Shown here: in pieces, positions 16,363 through 28,000 of the stretch
Layout: every line of letters starts with the position of its first letter
Numbering within the stretch: the stretch's first letter is position 1
DNA from: Syntrophaceae bacterium
GTDB taxonomy: Bacteria; Desulfobacterota; Syntrophia; Syntrophales; Smithellaceae
NCBI GenBank assembly: GCA_018056765.1
Contig: JAGPFA010000001.1
Span: forward strand, 1-64,000
Direction: 5' to 3'
Length of the DNA stretch: 64,000 bases
Translations under genes and position numbers: made by a program
Notes under the pieces: model-generated
What the model saw: the letters and a program-made list of their open reading frames with translations, nothing else
Database searches by the model: none
What the model was told of the DNA's origin: nothing

Positions 16363-16995
16363 TTGGACGTAAGCGAGTTCAAGTGTAAATGGATTAACAA
16401 AAGTGATCTCTGGTCCATCGCTGACAACTTCCGACAAAAATACTGGCCGGAAAATTCACTGCCGGTCGATATTGAAAAAATTGCTGAATTCCGCCTGGAT
16501 CTCATCCCTGAACCCAAGCATGGTCTCTTTTCCTCAACTGAGATGGATGCCTATCTTAAAATGGACTTAACAGCCATCGTGGTTGATTATGATTTTTACA
16601 TGAATGATAAATATGCGAATCGGATGCGCTTTTCATTTGCACATGAAGTGGGCCATTTCGTCTTACATAAGAACGTTTTAGCAGCCCTTGATCTGGTTGA
16701 TCCGGTGGCTTGGAAAAACTTTATTCTTAACTTACCTGAAGATGAGTACAGCAATTTCGAATGGCAGGCCAATGAATTTGCGGGCAGGCTCTTGGTTCCG
16801 CATCCTGATTTAGTTATAGCTGTCGAACAAGCCATCGACATTATCAGGAAGAATCATCTAGTGGATTATTTAGAAAATGATCCTGATGCTGTCTTATCAA
16901 GAGTCGCCCCCACTATTTGTAAACCGTTTGGAGTCTCCGCCGAAGTAATAAAAAAGCGTGTATCAAGAGAAGATCTATGGCCGCCTAAATTATAA
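16363..16995 (+). CDS. ImmA/IrrE-family zinc metallopeptidase
   Basis: 210 residues. The HEVGH zinc motif is at residues 94-98 (FAHEVGHFVLHK), with a downstream EWQANEFAGRLLVP segment supplying the third ligand. Start is TTG at 16363, with AGGAGGG 9 bases upstream overlapping the end of xre. ImmA proteases cleave Xre-type repressors in mobile elements, while related pairs act as toxin-antitoxin systems. Here the pair stands alone between repeats, without phage genes. Which role applies cannot be told from sequence. Confidence 0.9.
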   Translation: MDVSEFKCKWINKSDLWSIADNFRQKYWPENSLPVDIEKIAEFRLDLIPEPKHGLFSSTEMDAYLKMDLTAIVVDYDFYMNDKYANRMRFSFAHEVGHFVLHKNVLAALDLVDPVAWKNFILNLPEDEYSNFEWQANEFAGRLLVPHPDLVIAVEQAIDIIRKNHLVDYLENDPDAVLSRVAPTICKPFGVSAEVIKKRVSREDLWPPKL

Positions 16996-17084
16996 TTTTT
17001 GAAGGAAGCAAAACATTGTGGCAAAGAATCCATCCTATTGGGATAACCATTGGGTGATGTCAATCTTTAGTTGAAACAAAGTCA

Positions 17085-17330
17085 GCTTCGCCGGTATGAC
17101 GATACTGTCCCAAGCCGGCAGGGGTAAAAAAGCACTTTAATGAAAAGCGCGAAGCGCATACCACTAATCCCCCCGTTCACCCTGAGCCTGTCGAAGCCTG
17201 TCCTGAGCCTGTCGAAGGGGGCTGGCGGGGGTGGCCCGCTTCAGCGGGCCGGGGGTGGACTTGATGTCTTGGACTTTCCATCCTCCCCCTGCGCCCCCTC
17301 CGAAGGGGGACATTTGCGGTGGGCCTTGGT
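17085..17330. repeat. Mosaic of dispersed repeats, families B, G, D, A and C
   Basis: In order: CGCCGGTATGACGATACTGTC (B), AAAGCGCGAAGCGCATACC (G), two overlapping CCTGAGCCTGTCGAAG units (D), GTGGCCCGCTTCAGCGGGCC (A) and CCATCCTCCCCCTGCGCCCC (C). The 17335-17398 stretch resembles the 3' tail of the CFI genes (AAGCACTTCCGGAGCCGTG), extending the similarity to 25095. Confidence 0.8.
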
Positions 17331-17398
17331 TTTGCCTACTATACTCTCACAAAAGCACTTCCGGAGCCGTGTCTTAAGTAATTGTCGCTGATGGCAGT

Positions 17399-19504
17399 TC
17401 AAGCGGTGTTTCTTATTTTCTTCCTTCTTCTTTCAATAGCGACTAGCAGCATAAAAATACTGGATAGCAAAACAATGGCCGGAATAGGATAGGCCATCAC
17501 ATAAACAACAGGAGTTAAGGCAATCCTTGTCACAAAACGCAGTCCTTCAGACTCACTTATTATTTGGGCAATCACGGGAGAATTTGCATAGTAAAAGCTT
17601 ACAAATGCACGGCCGGGAGTGTTGGTAAGTAAAATATTATCTCTGAACTGTCGCAACACCATCACATGCGGGTCAAGATAAGAACCATAGGCAGCCGTGG
17701 CAATAAAACAGGCCACGCCACCTCCACCCCCGTCGCCTGCTACAACAGGTATGGTTGAGTCGTCTCCGCCAGATACTGGATTGAATATCGCCCCTACCGT
17801 CATGTTTGAGGTCAGTTGCACACTGCATGTGCCTATGCCCGAACAAGCATTCGACCAGCCGGCAAATGTGTAGCCGGCATCGGGGATGGCACTCAAAGTA
17901 ACCGGTGTTCCTTCTTCAAGACTTACCGAACAGTCGGAAGTGCAGGAAATAGCTGGTTGCGCGCTTCTAACGTTGCCGTTGCCGGATACGGAGATTGATA
18001 AGTTGTAATGTTGCACCGGGCCAGGGGGAGGTTCCGGTGTCACAGGTGCGCCAGCTATTCCATATCCGGCAACGCCGGCAATGGACATGTCGCAATGACG
18101 CTCTCCATTCGGATCAGCCAATGGATGAGGGCAGGTATAAGGCTCGAAGTATTTTGTCCAAGTATTGGTTTCGGAGCACTTATACAGTGTTCCCATATGC
18201 CCTGCATCAGTAGCAAAATAAGCAGTGTTTTTGGTGCATGTAGCAGACCGTTCTGCTAGAAGTCCTTTGCCCACTCCAGATGTACCGTTAAACGATACGC
18301 CCTGTTCATAGTAATCCCTATTTGCCTTGATGTGCTTGCCACAGTTGTTGTGAACATAAACCGTCGCTCTGTTGCCATTGATAGTATTTCCCCATATATA
18401 CGCTGGCATAAGAACTTGGCTATATTGAGATGGAGGGTCATGTGTAAACGCAGTTAAGTCATACCCCCTGCCTATCTGGTCACGGCAGGGATAGCCCGCC
18501 TCTTCGCCAACGCCCTCATTCCCATCCCACGAAGATGTTCCGTCGCAAGCGCCGCATATCCATCCAGGCGCGTCAGCTTGAAAACTGCGAACATTGTCGA
18601 ATGTTATGCTGCGGTTCCAAGGGCCGGTTATAACATTGTTAGCGATTATGCCTGTGCCAGCTCTTATGGAGAAGGCAGTCCATGTGGGGTTTGCTGCGGT
18701 AGAGATGACATTGTTATAATTTTCCCACCGCATGTACCCGCGAAGGCACGTTGAGTTTTGAACAGAGTGAGCTTCAATATACAATGAGACATCTCCAGCC
18801 GTAGAAGTACTTACTACGTTATTAAACCTAAAAACGTGCCTTGCGCTGAATCTACCGTCTATGACATTCATTACAGTGGCGTGAGTTTTTGTGAATGTAT
18901 TACCCTCTATATACACGACGTTTCTAGGGTCGCCGAGGGGATACTGCAAGGCCCAGGTCGGCCCCATGTTATCTAACGTGTCATATAGCGATGCCATAAG
19001 TATTGTGGCATTCTCGAATATACATGAGTGAATAACCCCATAAGGGTGATAACCATGTCTCCCTTGCACTTCGACAAGTCGCCAAGTTCCGCCTTGAGTT
19101 GGGTTTACAAACTTCATACGCGCAACAACAAAATCCTTACCGTCGATAAAGAGTCCGCCGCTTACAAAGGTCATGTCCGATATTCTGGTGGTGCTGTCAC
19201 CCATGTTAATCAGGGTGTACCCACCGCCGGTGAGTGTTATCACAGTGTTGTCTATGCCGGCTCCGACAAAGTTAATAGACTTCGCCCCAACAGATATTGG
19301 AGAGGTCCACGAAGCAGAACCTGCGGGAATGGTTATAGTATCACCACTTTGAGCAGCCTTGTTGACACATGCGGCAACTTCCGTGCGTGATGCATCCGCC
19401 GCTATCAAATTAGGGCTGCTACCACCACAGGCTGCAAATGCTTCCGCTGTAAAAAGACATGTCAGGAGTATCGTGATGAAAAAGAGCTTTTGTAGGACTT
19501 TCAT
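17399..19504 (-). CDS. Secreted beta-helix protein with InlB-type repeat and CFI-box C-terminal sorting module
   Basis: 701 residues from ATG 19504, chosen because GGAGGTG precedes it; an in-frame upstream ATG would hide the signal peptide. Order: signal peptide ([19 protein letters not shown]), a right-handed parallel beta-helix-like region with many Asn/Gly turns (about 25-480), one InlB B-type repeat (about 500-580, [20 protein letters not shown]), a Gly-rich linker, [10 protein letters not shown] near 596, a conserved module, then a hydrophobic helix and RRRKK tail. The tripartite end looks like a sorting signal. It probably forms an operon with the 679-residue paralog 74 bases upstream. 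Confidence 0.85.
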   Translation of the reverse strand: MKVLQKLFFITILLTCLFTAEAFAACGGSSPNLIAADASRTEVAACVNKAAQSGDTITIPAGSASWTSPISVGAKSINFVGAGIDNTVITLTGGGYTLINMGDSTTRISDMTFVSGGLFIDGKDFVVARMKFVNPTQGGTWRLVEVQGRHGYHPYGVIHSCIFENATILMASLYDTLDNMGPTWALQYPLGDPRNVVYIEGNTFTKTHATVMNVIDGRFSARHVFRFNNVVSTSTAGDVSLYIEAHSVQNSTCLRGYMRWENYNNVISTAANPTWTAFSIRAGTGIIANNVITGPWNRSITFDNVRSFQADAPGWICGACDGTSSWDGNEGVGEEAGYPCRDQIGRGYDLTAFTHDPPSQYSQVLMPAYIWGNTINGNRATVYVHNNCGKHIKANRDYYEQGVSFNGTSGVGKGLLAERSATCTKNTAYFATDAGHMGTLYKCSETNTWTKYFEPYTCPHPLADPNGERHCDMSIAGVAGYGIAGAPVTPEPPPGPVQHYNLSISVSGNGNVRSAQPAISCTSDCSVSLEEGTPVTLSAIPDAGYTFAGWSNACSGIGTCSVQLTSNMTVGAIFNPVSGGDDSTIPVVAGDGGGGGVACFIATAAYGSYLDPHVMVLRQFRDNILLTNTPGRAFVSFYYANSPVIAQIISESEGLRFVTRIALTPVVYVMAYPIPAIVLLSSIFMLLVAIERRRKKIRNTA

Positions 19505-19577
19505 ATTACACCTCCATCCTTTATAACACCTCATATTGAAGCCAGCGATTCTGTAAATAGTATCACTCCTGAAATAT

Positions 19578-21617
19578 TTATCGCCTACCGTAGTTCGGCT
19601 TTGCCATAGTTCTTTTGCTACCGGAAAATACAAGCGGTACAGCTATAATGACAAACAGGAAAATAATTCCCACCGGAATAGGATAGGCCATCACATAAAC
19701 AACAGGAGTCAGGGCAATCCTTGTCACAAAACGCAGTCCTTCAGACTCACTTATTATTTGGGCAATCACGGGAGAATTTGCATAGTAGAATTTTACAAAT
19801 GCGCGTCCCGGCGTGTTTGTCAGTAAAATATTATCTCTGAACTGTCGCAATACCATCACATGCGGGTCAAGATAAGAACCATAGGCAGCCGTGGCAATAA
19901 AACAGGCCCCGCCACCTCCACCCCCGTCGCCTGCTACAACAGGTATGGTTGAGTCGCCTCCGTCAGATACTGGATTGAATCTCGCCTCTACCGTCATATC
20001 TGTGGTCAGTTGCACACTGCATGCGCCGGTTCCCGAACAAGCATTCGACCAGCCGGCAAATGTGTAGCCGGCATCGGGGATGGCACTCAAAGTAACCGGT
20101 GTTCCTTCTTCAAGACTTACCGAACAGTCGGTACTGCAGGAAATAGCTGGTTGCGCGCTGGTAATGTTACCGCTGCCGGAGACGGAGATTGATAAGTTGT
20201 AATGTTTAACAGGATCAGGGGGAGGGGGCGCTGGCGGTAGATCTGCACCGGTTCTCAATGGATGGGGGTAGGTGAAGGGGGTATACTTCAATGTCCAGCT
20301 GTTTGTTGACGTGCAAGTCCAGAGTTTACCGGAATCGGTAGCACCGTAATTAGCACCTGTCGAACAAGTTGATGGCAGGTTGGCCTCTAAACCATATAAG
20401 GGCATCCAGTAATCACGATTTAAGGCGACATAGACAGCCACCGTGCTTGTCGTTGGCGCGGGAGTCATATTGGAGCCGTTTTTCAGATTATTCCATACAT
20501 ATGTGCTTTGAACCTGGTTGGGAAGCGGGTAACAGGCTGAAAAGTCACTTGCTGTGGGTGCCTGTATATCGCATCGGGGCGCGTCACAGCACCAGGTTCC
20601 GTTGCAAGTTTTCCAATCAAGATATTGGGGGCCAAAAACACGGTATTCATTGATCTGCAAATAACCGGACTGTGTCGTATTATTGTGAACCATCCACTTG
20701 CCGCCGCGCATGTCAACGATTTGAGCAAAGGCGGACGGCCCCGTAACCGTGTTTTTATAAAATTCATTCGCAACAATGCCACAGGCATTATGGCCTGCGG
20801 TGTCCGCGCCATGGCCGTCCAGAACGCCCATACTGCCATTCGTATAATCGCTGGCTACTTCGTTATATCTGAGAACTACCCGGCCGCCACCACCAGATGT
20901 CTCCACGACAGTGTCCTGCATGTAATTATTTTCCCAGAAAACAAAATCATCCGTTCCGAAGCCGGTAGCTCTGTTTAAAGAATCATATCCATTGCAGGTG
21001 TAACTGCTGCCTTTGTAACTGTTTTGATATGAATTGTTTCCATATGGTTTTGGCGTGCTCGTTTTTAGATAATAAAAAACGTTGTTATCAACCAGACCGG
21101 TCATTTTACCGGTTGTACCATCCGTCAAAATGAGCCGCGATGAATATCCAACCTCGTTGAAGTAGTTGTTGTCAATTCTGAAAGCGCCTTTGCCATCCGT
21201 ACCGGTTCCTCTTCCCTGCACGCGAATGATCCAATATGGTGCACCGGAACCCTGGAATTTAAACCCGGTTACTCTATTAATTGGCTGATTAGACGCATTG
21301 GTGATTTGGATTAACGGACTGCTGCCCGTTAATGTTACATTGATAGTGAGCGGCCATGTTCCTGACGTACCACTGGATCCCTTAACACCAGCAGCACGTA
21401 GCGTTTTACCACCTGATAAAACAATTGGTGATGACCACGTAACGGTTCCTGTACATGCAACATCGATAATGTCACCTGAAGAGGCGGCAGTGATAGCTGC
21501 CTGCACTGCCGATGCCGAGCAGTCCCCAGAAACAGTATGTGTGGCGGAATGTGAGTGGTTGGCAGTGAAAACAAATGAGAAAATTACCAGCACTACGATT
21601 TTTTGTGAACCGCTCAT
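19578..21617 (-). CDS. Secreted beta-helix protein with InlB-type repeat and CFI-box C-terminal sorting module (paralog)
   Basis: 679 residues. The ATG at 21617 has GGAGGG 4 bases upstream. Signal peptide to ANHSHSA, then an Asn/Gly-rich beta-helix region with a phage-tail or pectate-lyase-like look, an InlB repeat near 475-550, and [10 protein letters not shown] near 570. The last helix differs ([17 protein letters not shown]) and the tail is [13 protein letters not shown]. The CFI module is almost identical to those of both paralogs, whereas the passenger regions are not. It is probably displayed at the surface and may bind glycan; that is inference. Confidence 0.85.
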   Translation of the reverse strand: MSGSQKIVVLVIFSFVFTANHSHSATHTVSGDCSASAVQAAITAASSGDIIDVACTGTVTWSSPIVLSGGKTLRAAGVKGSSGTSGTWPLTINVTLTGSSPLIQITNASNQPINRVTGFKFQGSGAPYWIIRVQGRGTGTDGKGAFRIDNNYFNEVGYSSRLILTDGTTGKMTGLVDNNVFYYLKTSTPKPYGNNSYQNSYKGSSYTCNGYDSLNRATGFGTDDFVFWENNYMQDTVVETSGGGGRVVLRYNEVASDYTNGSMGVLDGHGADTAGHNACGIVANEFYKNTVTGPSAFAQIVDMRGGKWMVHNNTTQSGYLQINEYRVFGPQYLDWKTCNGTWCCDAPRCDIQAPTASDFSACYPLPNQVQSTYVWNNLKNGSNMTPAPTTSTVAVYVALNRDYWMPLYGLEANLPSTCSTGANYGATDSGKLWTCTSTNSWTLKYTPFTYPHPLRTGADLPPAPPPPDPVKHYNLSISVSGSGNITSAQPAISCSTDCSVSLEEGTPVTLSAIPDAGYTFAGWSNACSGTGACSVQLTTDMTVEARFNPVSDGGDSTIPVVAGDGGGGGGACFIATAAYGSYLDPHVMVLRQFRDNILLTNTPGRAFVKFYYANSPVIAQIISESEGLRFVTRIALTPVVYVMAYPIPVGIIFLFVIIAVPLVFSGSKRTMAKPNYGRR

Positions 21618-21702
21618 GCACCCTCCATACGATTAATGTATCGAGATTTGGCCCAAAAACTCTGTGCCTGGAATTACATAATATCAATTACTGCTGATTG
21701 AG

Positions 21703-21718
21703 TGTGACTTATGGCACA
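21703..21718 (-). promoter_or_regulatory. CRP/FNR-like dyad in a conserved promoter block
   Basis: TGTGACTTATGGCACA on the plus strand (minus: TGTGCC-N4-AGTCACA) lies about 85 bases upstream of the CFI-box gene start, in a ~120-base block shared with 28190-28315. About 30 bases further on (minus strand) a TATTAT can serve as -10, giving class II activator geometry. Confidence 0.5.
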
Positions 21719-21769
21719 TATAGTGAGCTTTTACAATTGTTTTGCTGCTCAAAAGAATGACACCTCATG

Positions 21770-22270
21770 TCATTCCGGGCTCGACCCCTGGATACCGACC
21801 TTCGCCGGTATGACGATACTGTCCCAAGCCGGCAGGGGTGAAAAAGCACTTTAATGAAAAGCGCGAAGCGCATACCACTAATCCCCCCGTTCACCCTGAG
21901 CCTGTCGAAGGGGGCTGGCGGGGGTGGCCCACCTCGCGGGCAGGGGGTGGACTTGTTATTTTGGGCTTTTCATCCTCCCCCTATGCCCCCTCCGAAGGGG
22001 GACATTACAGGCGGTACGTTGCTCATTTTTTTCTGGATACCGGCCTTCGCCGGTATGACGATATTGTCCACCGCTGGCGGGGGTGGCCCGCTTCAGCGGG
22101 CCGGGGGTGGACTTTGTTGTCTTGGCTTTATATCCTCCACCTACGCCCCCTCCGAAGGGGGAGATTACTTGCGGTGTGTTGCTCATTATTTTCTGGATAC
22201 CGGCCCCCCGATTTCGCGCGGGCCGGTATGACGACATTGTCGGTTACGCAGGGTTTGGCAAAGTTCTCGG
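21770..22270. repeat. Long mosaic of dispersed repeats
   Basis: Family B, G, D, A, C, B, A, C and B pieces follow one another almost without a gap. Examples are ATACCGACCTTCGCCGGTATG, AAAGCGCGAAGCGCATACC, CCGTTCACCCTGAGCCTGTC and GGGGGACATTACAGGCGGTA. The last phrase also occurs at 15175-15195, so blocks have been copied as composites. No gene is supported here. Confidence 0.85.
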
Positions 22271-22305
22271 GTGGATATAAAAATCATGTGATCAATATAA
22301 ATGCG

Positions 22306-22340
22306 AAACGCTCGGAGGCTTTGGGCGGCTCCGAGCGTTT
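22306..22340 (-). terminator. Strong hairpin terminator downstream of the Gfo/Idh fusion gene
   Basis: AAACGCTCGGAG at 22306-22317 pairs perfectly over 12 bp with CTCCGAGCGTTT at 22329-22340 (11-base loop). It sits about 70 bases 3' of the stop at 22409. Run-on A/T at both ends suits a bidirectional intrinsic terminator. Confidence 0.75.
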
Positions 22341-22408
22341 GATTTCAAAATGATCTCATTGGAGAACTTATTGATTTAAATATGTAAAAGATTCTAATAC
22401 CAAGTGCC

Positions 22409-24001
22409 CTATTTTTTCAGTTTTCTTAATTTAGGATATTTGTTGCCGCACGCGCCGCAGACATTTTTGCTGTCCAGCTTACAGCCGCATTGGCATATCC
22501 AGTCAATCTGACGCGCCGGGTTTCCTGCTACCATGGCATGGTCCGGAACGTCTTTTTTTACTACGGCGCCGGCTCCGACAAAAGCGTATGATCCTATGGT
22601 TACACCACAGACGATAGTTGCATTGGCGCCGATGGACGCGCCTTTTTTGACCAGCGTGGGTTTTATTTCATCCATCCGGCGAATGAAGGCCCGGGGATTG
22701 TAAACATTGGTAAATACCATGGATGGGCCGCAAAACACGCAGTCTTCAAGGGTCACGCCTTTATAAATACTGACGTTGTTTTGAATCTTACATTGATTGC
22801 CGATGGTGATATCAGGCCCTAGCACGACATTTTGCCCGATATTGCAGTCATTACCGATTTTCGAACCGCTCAATATGTGCGAAAAATGCCATATTTTTGT
22901 GTTGTCGCCGATGGCCACGTTATTGTCGATAATAGCCGAGGGGTGAACAAAAACGTTTTGTCCAAACAGTTTTTTTGAAGATTTGGTTTTTTCCGTTGCT
23001 GCATCTTTCAGCTTGATTTTGGCTCCGTCCTGGTCCAGCGAATGCTGGCTGGCATTCAGCACCCTCAAGACCCGCAGTCCCTCATTGCCGTCGGTAAAGG
23101 GCTGTTTGCCTGTAGTGATGGCCTGAAGGAATACTTGACATTCATTTGCCAGCGGTTCCGTCTCAGGTATGTCGGATACTTTTTCGGGTTCAGTCTTTGT
23201 TGGCACCGGGATATTATCTTTCCACTTGATTTCATGTGGATACAAAAGAAGCTTTTCCTCCCAGGGGAGAGTGTCGTTAAATACGGCCATCTTCCGATCC
23301 CCTACGATAACCAGCTTTTGTTCCTTGAAGGGATGAAGCCACGACACGAAGATATGTGCCTGCAGGCCGGAGGAAAACTGCATATGTGTTGTGGTGACGT
23401 CGGCGATTTTTTTGTGCAGATAATTCCCGCCGGTGCTCTGGACTGTTTCAGGCATATCACCGGCAAGCGCCAGAATCATTGAAATATCGTGAGGAGCGAA
23501 CGACCATAGGGCGTTTTCTTCTCTTCGGATTTTTCCCAGGTTCAGTCGATGCGAATATATGTAGTTTATGCGGCCCAGGTCGCCACGGGAAACCAGTTCT
23601 TTCAAATGCTGGAAAAGGGGATGGTATTGCATTAAATGTCCGACCATCAGGATACGCTTATTCCTTTTGGCAAGCTCAATTAGTTGGGCAGCTTCTTCCT
23701 CGTCCAGAACCAGAGGTTTTTCTACAAAAACATGTTTGCCTGCCAAAAGCGCTTCTCTGGCAATGGTGAAGTGTTTTTCTGCAGGTGTCGCAATTACGAC
23801 GCCAGAAATATCTTTTCTTGGTAAGATGTCGTTGATCGTCAGGCAGACTTCAACGTCGGGATATTGCTTCTGGAAAACATTGATTACTGTTTCGTTATTG
23901 TCGCAAATCATTTTGAGGGCGCCAATTTGCGCATAATTCCTGATCAGGTTTTTGCCCCAGTAACCTGAACCAATGACTGCCACACCCGGGATATTTTTCA
24001 T
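22409..24001 (-). CDS. Gfo/Idh/MocA dehydrogenase fused to a left-handed beta-helix acetyltransferase
   Basis: 530 residues from ATG 24001 (CAGGAG 7 bases upstream). Residues 1-~330 form an NAD-dependent sugar dehydrogenase ([11 protein letters not shown] nucleotide loop, [15 protein letters not shown]). Residues ~345-500 are hexapeptide repeats ([13 protein letters not shown] through [17 protein letters not shown]). A short four-cysteine knuckle ends the protein (CQCG...CGACG). The fusion joins the activities of WbpB and WbpD, which oxidise UDP-GlcNAcA at C3 and later acetylate the 3-amino group. The intervening aminotransferase could be either DegT protein of this locus. Confidence 0.9.
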   Translation of the reverse strand: MKNIPGVAVIGSGYWGKNLIRNYAQIGALKMICDNNETVINVFQKQYPDVEVCLTINDILPRKDISGVVIATPAEKHFTIAREALLAGKHVFVEKPLVLDEEEAAQLIELAKRNKRILMVGHLMQYHPLFQHLKELVSRGDLGRINYIYSHRLNLGKIRREENALWSFAPHDISMILALAGDMPETVQSTGGNYLHKKIADVTTTHMQFSSGLQAHIFVSWLHPFKEQKLVIVGDRKMAVFNDTLPWEEKLLLYPHEIKWKDNIPVPTKTEPEKVSDIPETEPLANECQVFLQAITTGKQPFTDGNEGLRVLRVLNASQHSLDQDGAKIKLKDAATEKTKSSKKLFGQNVFVHPSAIIDNNVAIGDNTKIWHFSHILSGSKIGNDCNIGQNVVLGPDITIGNQCKIQNNVSIYKGVTLEDCVFCGPSMVFTNVYNPRAFIRRMDEIKPTLVKKGASIGANATIVCGVTIGSYAFVGAGAVVKKDVPDHAMVAGNPARQIDWICQCGCKLDSKNVCGACGNKYPKLRKLKK

Positions 24002-24129
24002 ACGGCACTCCTGAATCATTGCTATTTGTATAAATGAGAAAGATGGTTATTGGAAGAAAATAATCGGTTTTTGACGTTGGGCAACATTACGGAGTTACGG
24101 GCATAGAAAAAACATCGATGAAAAGTGCA

Positions 24130-24250
24130 CAGCGAGAGGTTTTGCGCAACCCTACGTAACCGCCAATGTCGTCATACCGGCGAAGGCCGGTGTGACGATA
24201 TTGTCCACCGCTGGCGGGGGAGGCCTGCTTCAGCAGGCCGGGGGTGGAAA
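24130..24250. repeat. Dispersed repeats B and A
   Basis: CAACCCTACGTAACCGCCAATG and CGTCATACCGGCGAAGGCC (B), then CCGCTGGCGGGGGAGGCCTGCTTCAGCAGGCC (A, shortened here to its hairpin cores). It lies between the fusion gene and tRNA-Glu. Confidence 0.8.
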
Positions 24251-24432
24251 GATAAGAACTTATAGCTCGTTACTTGTGTCTCATAGCTGGTGGTTTATAT
24301 GGGAACTTACCCAGCCCCGCTCAAGAGGTTTTTTTATAATTTTGAATTTGATGATTTTTGGGGATGTGTTGGAAAGGTTTATGTGGTTTAAATGTATATC
24401 ACCTTTATCTAACATGCCGGCGATAGAAAAAA

Positions 24433-24508
24433 TGGCGTCCCCAAAAGGATTCGAACCTCTGTCTTCGACCTGAAGGGCCGATGTCCTAGACCACTAGACG
24501 ATGGGGAC
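24433..24508 (-). tRNA. tRNA-Glu (TTC)
   Basis: 76 bases with an encoded CCA. The acceptor stem is GTCCCCA/TGGGGAC, the D arm GTCT...AGGAC, the anticodon stem TCGGC/GTCGA with loop CCTTCAG (anticodon TTC, T33 present), and the T arm contains GGTTCGAATCC. Everything matches bacterial tRNA-Glu. It is an isolated tRNA between repeat mosaics. Confidence 0.95.
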
Positions 24509-24589
24509 TCCCAATATTGAGTTAGGATCTATAAAATATTTTGGTTAAAAGATCAAGGGTTTAATGTTTGGGAGGGGGGGAGATTTAAT

Positions 24590-24970
24590 GGTGTATCCCT
24601 CGCTGGCGGGGGTGGCCCGCTTTAGCGGGCCGGGGGTGGACTTGTCGTCTTGGGCTTTCCATCCTTCCCCTGTGCCCCTCCGAAGGGGGACATTAAACGG
24701 ATTGTCCCACGCTGGCGGGGGTGGCCCGCTTCAGCGGGACGGGGGTGGACATTGTTGTCTTGGGTTTTCCATCCTCCCCCTGCGCCCCTCCGAAGGGGGA
24801 CATTTGCGGTGGTGCGTTGCTCATTATGTTTTGGATATCGGCGAAGGCCGGTATGACGATATTGTCCACCGCTGGCGGGGGTGGCCTGCTTCAGCAGGCC
24901 GGGGGTGGACATTGTTGTCTTGGCTTTCCATCCTCCCCCTGCGCCCCCTCCGAAGGGGGACATTTGCGGT
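24590..24970. repeat. Mosaic of dispersed repeats, three A/C units with a B fragment
   Basis: Three successive A+C units (hairpin GGTGGCCCGCTT(T/C)AGCGGG, then CCATCC...GAAGGGGGACATT) with an inserted B fragment (GGCGAAGGCCGGTATGACG) before the last. The unit length is near 110-150 bases, as in the 13660-14155 array, but less regular. Confidence 0.85.
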
Positions 24971-24993
24971 GTATTTCTTGTTTACTGATTTAA

Positions 24994-25074
24994 ACTGCCC
25001 TGTCCCAGCCGGTGCATCGGCGGAGACAGGGCGAGACTCGAAAGAGATTAAAGGCTGGTAGCCGTGTTGGCCGT
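24994..25074. other. Structured element 3' of the large CFI-box gene (copy 2)
   Basis: Sequence-identical to 15382-15462: a long GCCCTGTC/GACAGGGC stem, a CTCGAAAGAG hairpin, and GGCTGGTAGCCGTGTTGGCC. It begins just beyond the stop codon of the 1033-residue protein on the minus strand and may stabilise or end that mRNA. Confidence 0.35.
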
Positions 25075-25081
25075 TCTTTCC

Positions 25082-28000
25082 CTACTTTACCCTCAAAAAT
25101 GCACTTCTGGGGCCGCGTCTGAAGTAATTGTCGCTTATGGGAAGCCCCATGTGAGAAATATTTTTTCTTCTTCTTTCAATAGCGAGGAGTAGTATCAAAA
25201 GACCCGCCAGGAAAATAATTAGCGCCTCCGCGGGATAGGCCATCACATAAACAACAGGAGTCAGAACAGCCCTGGTAGCAAAACGTAACCCCTCAGATTC
25301 GCTTATTATTTGGGCAATCACGGGAGAATTTGCATAGTAGAATTTTACAAACGCGCGTCCCGGCGTATTTGTCAGTAAAATATTATCTCTGAACTGGCGT
25401 AAGACCATCACATGCGGGTCAAGGTAAGAACCGTAAGCAGCCGTGGCAATAAAACAGGCCCCGCCACCTCCACCCCCGTCGCCTGCTGCAAGAAGCATCC
25501 CGGAGGATCCGCCTGAGGTGGCATTGAATCTGGCTTCAACTTCCTCTTCTCCGGAAACATTAACGGTACACTGTCCGGAACCGGCGCAGGCGCCTGACCA
25601 GCCGGCAAATGTGTAACCGTCTTCAGGGATGGCCTCCAGGGTGACAGTAGTCGGACTTGCATACTCTTCAACGCAGATGTCGCCACAGTCAATGCCGGTA
25701 TTTGTCGCGATTCCGTTACCGAAAAATGACGCAATTATACTCTTAATTCTGCCTTTGCCAAAATATCGTACACGCAGAATGTTGGTGTACAACACGGAAA
25801 AATTCGCATTAACTGTTTTGGCCGTGTCCATGGTTACTGTGCATGGATCAGTACCAGAGCAAGCTCCGGACCAGCCTCTGAATACATAGCCGTTATCCGG
25901 CTTCGGGTTCAGAGAAACACTCGTACCGGATCGATATTCATAAGTGCAGGCTGAACCGCAATTTATTCCGCCCTCTGCGCTGGTAATGGTCCCGTTTCCC
26001 GAGTTATTGGTTGTTAGAGTGTAGTAAGGGGCATTTTGCGTGAAAATTGCTCTTATGGCTTTATTGCTGTTCATTGACACAGAGCATGGGCCGGTACCTG
26101 TGCAGGCGCCTGACCAGCCGGAAAAAGAATAGCCGGCATCCGCCGTGGCAGTCAGATTTACTGAAGTGCCTGACTCATAGTTATGAGAACAAATAGTCCC
26201 GCAGGAAATTCCCGCGGGGCTGCCATTGATTGTACCGTTACCTTCTTTGGTTGCCGACAGTGTGTAGTATGTTTTATTTTGAGTGAAAGTGGCGCTTACA
26301 GATCTATTGGCCGTCATGGCGATTGTGCAGGCGCCTGTTCCCTGGCATGCACCGGACCAGCCGGTAAAAGTATTTCCAGAATAAGCGGTGGCGGTCACGG
26401 TCACATTTGTTCCCGTCGTATACTCAAAGCAGTTACTGCCACAGGATGTGCCGGCGGGATTCACCGAAACAGCGCCATTTCCCGTTTTGGAAGTATTCAA
26501 TCTGTATTTAACTGCGTTTTGTGAAAACGATGCAGTGACTGATTTATTTGAATTCATCTGCACCACACAGCTGCCTGCACCGGTGCAATCGCCCGACCAG
26601 TTGGCAAAAGTGGATCCGTTGGCAGGTGTGGCGGTTAAAGTTACGGAAGTGCCTGTGGTATAACTTTCAGAACAGTCAGCCCCGCAGGAAATACCGGAAG
26701 GGTTGCTGGTGATTGTGCCGCCGCCGCTGCCTGATACGGTTGTGTTTAGATTGAAAGACTGAGGCGGTGCAGGCGCAGGTGCAGGGGGGGCTGGGGCTGG
26801 TGGGGCAGGTGGCGTTGCCGGTAGGCCAGCTTCTGTTCTCAAAGGATGTGGATAGGTATAGGGGGTATAATATGGAATCCACGAGGTTCCGTTCCACCTA
26901 TATAGAGTTCCAGAAATAGGGACTTTTGGGTGTGCACCTACATAATCTGCCAAGTTTGTACAGGACTGATTTGTAACCCAAAATCCTATGCCAACATTCC
27001 TTGGCGATAAGGAGTTCATTTGATTCATGGTTCCGCAACCTACGCCAGCCGAGCCATCAGCCTGCCAATCGGTCTGATTCCAGAAGTGAACACTTGGGGC
27101 GGGGACACCGTTCAAGGTACCAACTATAGAGTGAGCTAGTAGAGGACCTGTTGTATTCCTTCTGTTGTTGAAAAAGTAGGAATTAGCAATGTGTTGAGGT
27201 TGCCCTGTTACGCTATTATAGGCGGGCCCCGGTGAGTTGCTGTCGGCAACTTCCTCTTGTACCTTAATGGTCGCCGCATAAGCAGTGGACTGCCAATCAT
27301 TAAAGAAAATAAAAGACTGCCCACCCCGCAGTCCGTGCATTTGTCCGCCGTTGTTCCCGGCAACGAATTTATTCCCATATAAATTAGATATTTGAACAGA
27401 AGTATAGTCTCTGGAGTTATTCCCATGCGCATCAAAGAACGAAAAACTTGACGAGTTTACGTTGAAGGTGTTGTATCTGAAAACCCACCTGTGTGGCGAC
27501 TGGCTTGACGTTCCTACATTGTTTTCTGACGCTAAATAATTAAACACGTTATCTTCAATAAAGATAGCGTCTCCAGTACCAGGTGTCCATCCCCAATATT
27601 GCCATCCCGCACCACCATCGGTATTAGAAGTTGCTCTAAAAGCGTATGTGTAAGCATTAAAAATATTATTGTCAAAAACTCCATAGGTTCCAAGATACAT
27701 CCAAACCAACGGAGTAGATCTGCCTGTAGTTTCAAAGATATTGTGGTCAACTCTACCTTTAGTAAGTTTGTTATTATTTAAAGCAGTAGGCGCATTATTG
27801 ATGTTGCCCCATTGGAGGATAGGCGATGATGAGGTTGTTGTGAACTTGAAGCCAGACAATCTGAATGGGTTATCCGGAGCACCAACGGAAGGGGCATACG
27901 CTATACCAGGCGTAGCAGTTGTTGTTATTATAGTGTTTTCTGAACCGGAACCGATTAAGTATATGCCCTTGTTAATCGTCAGAGTAGATGTCCACGTCGC

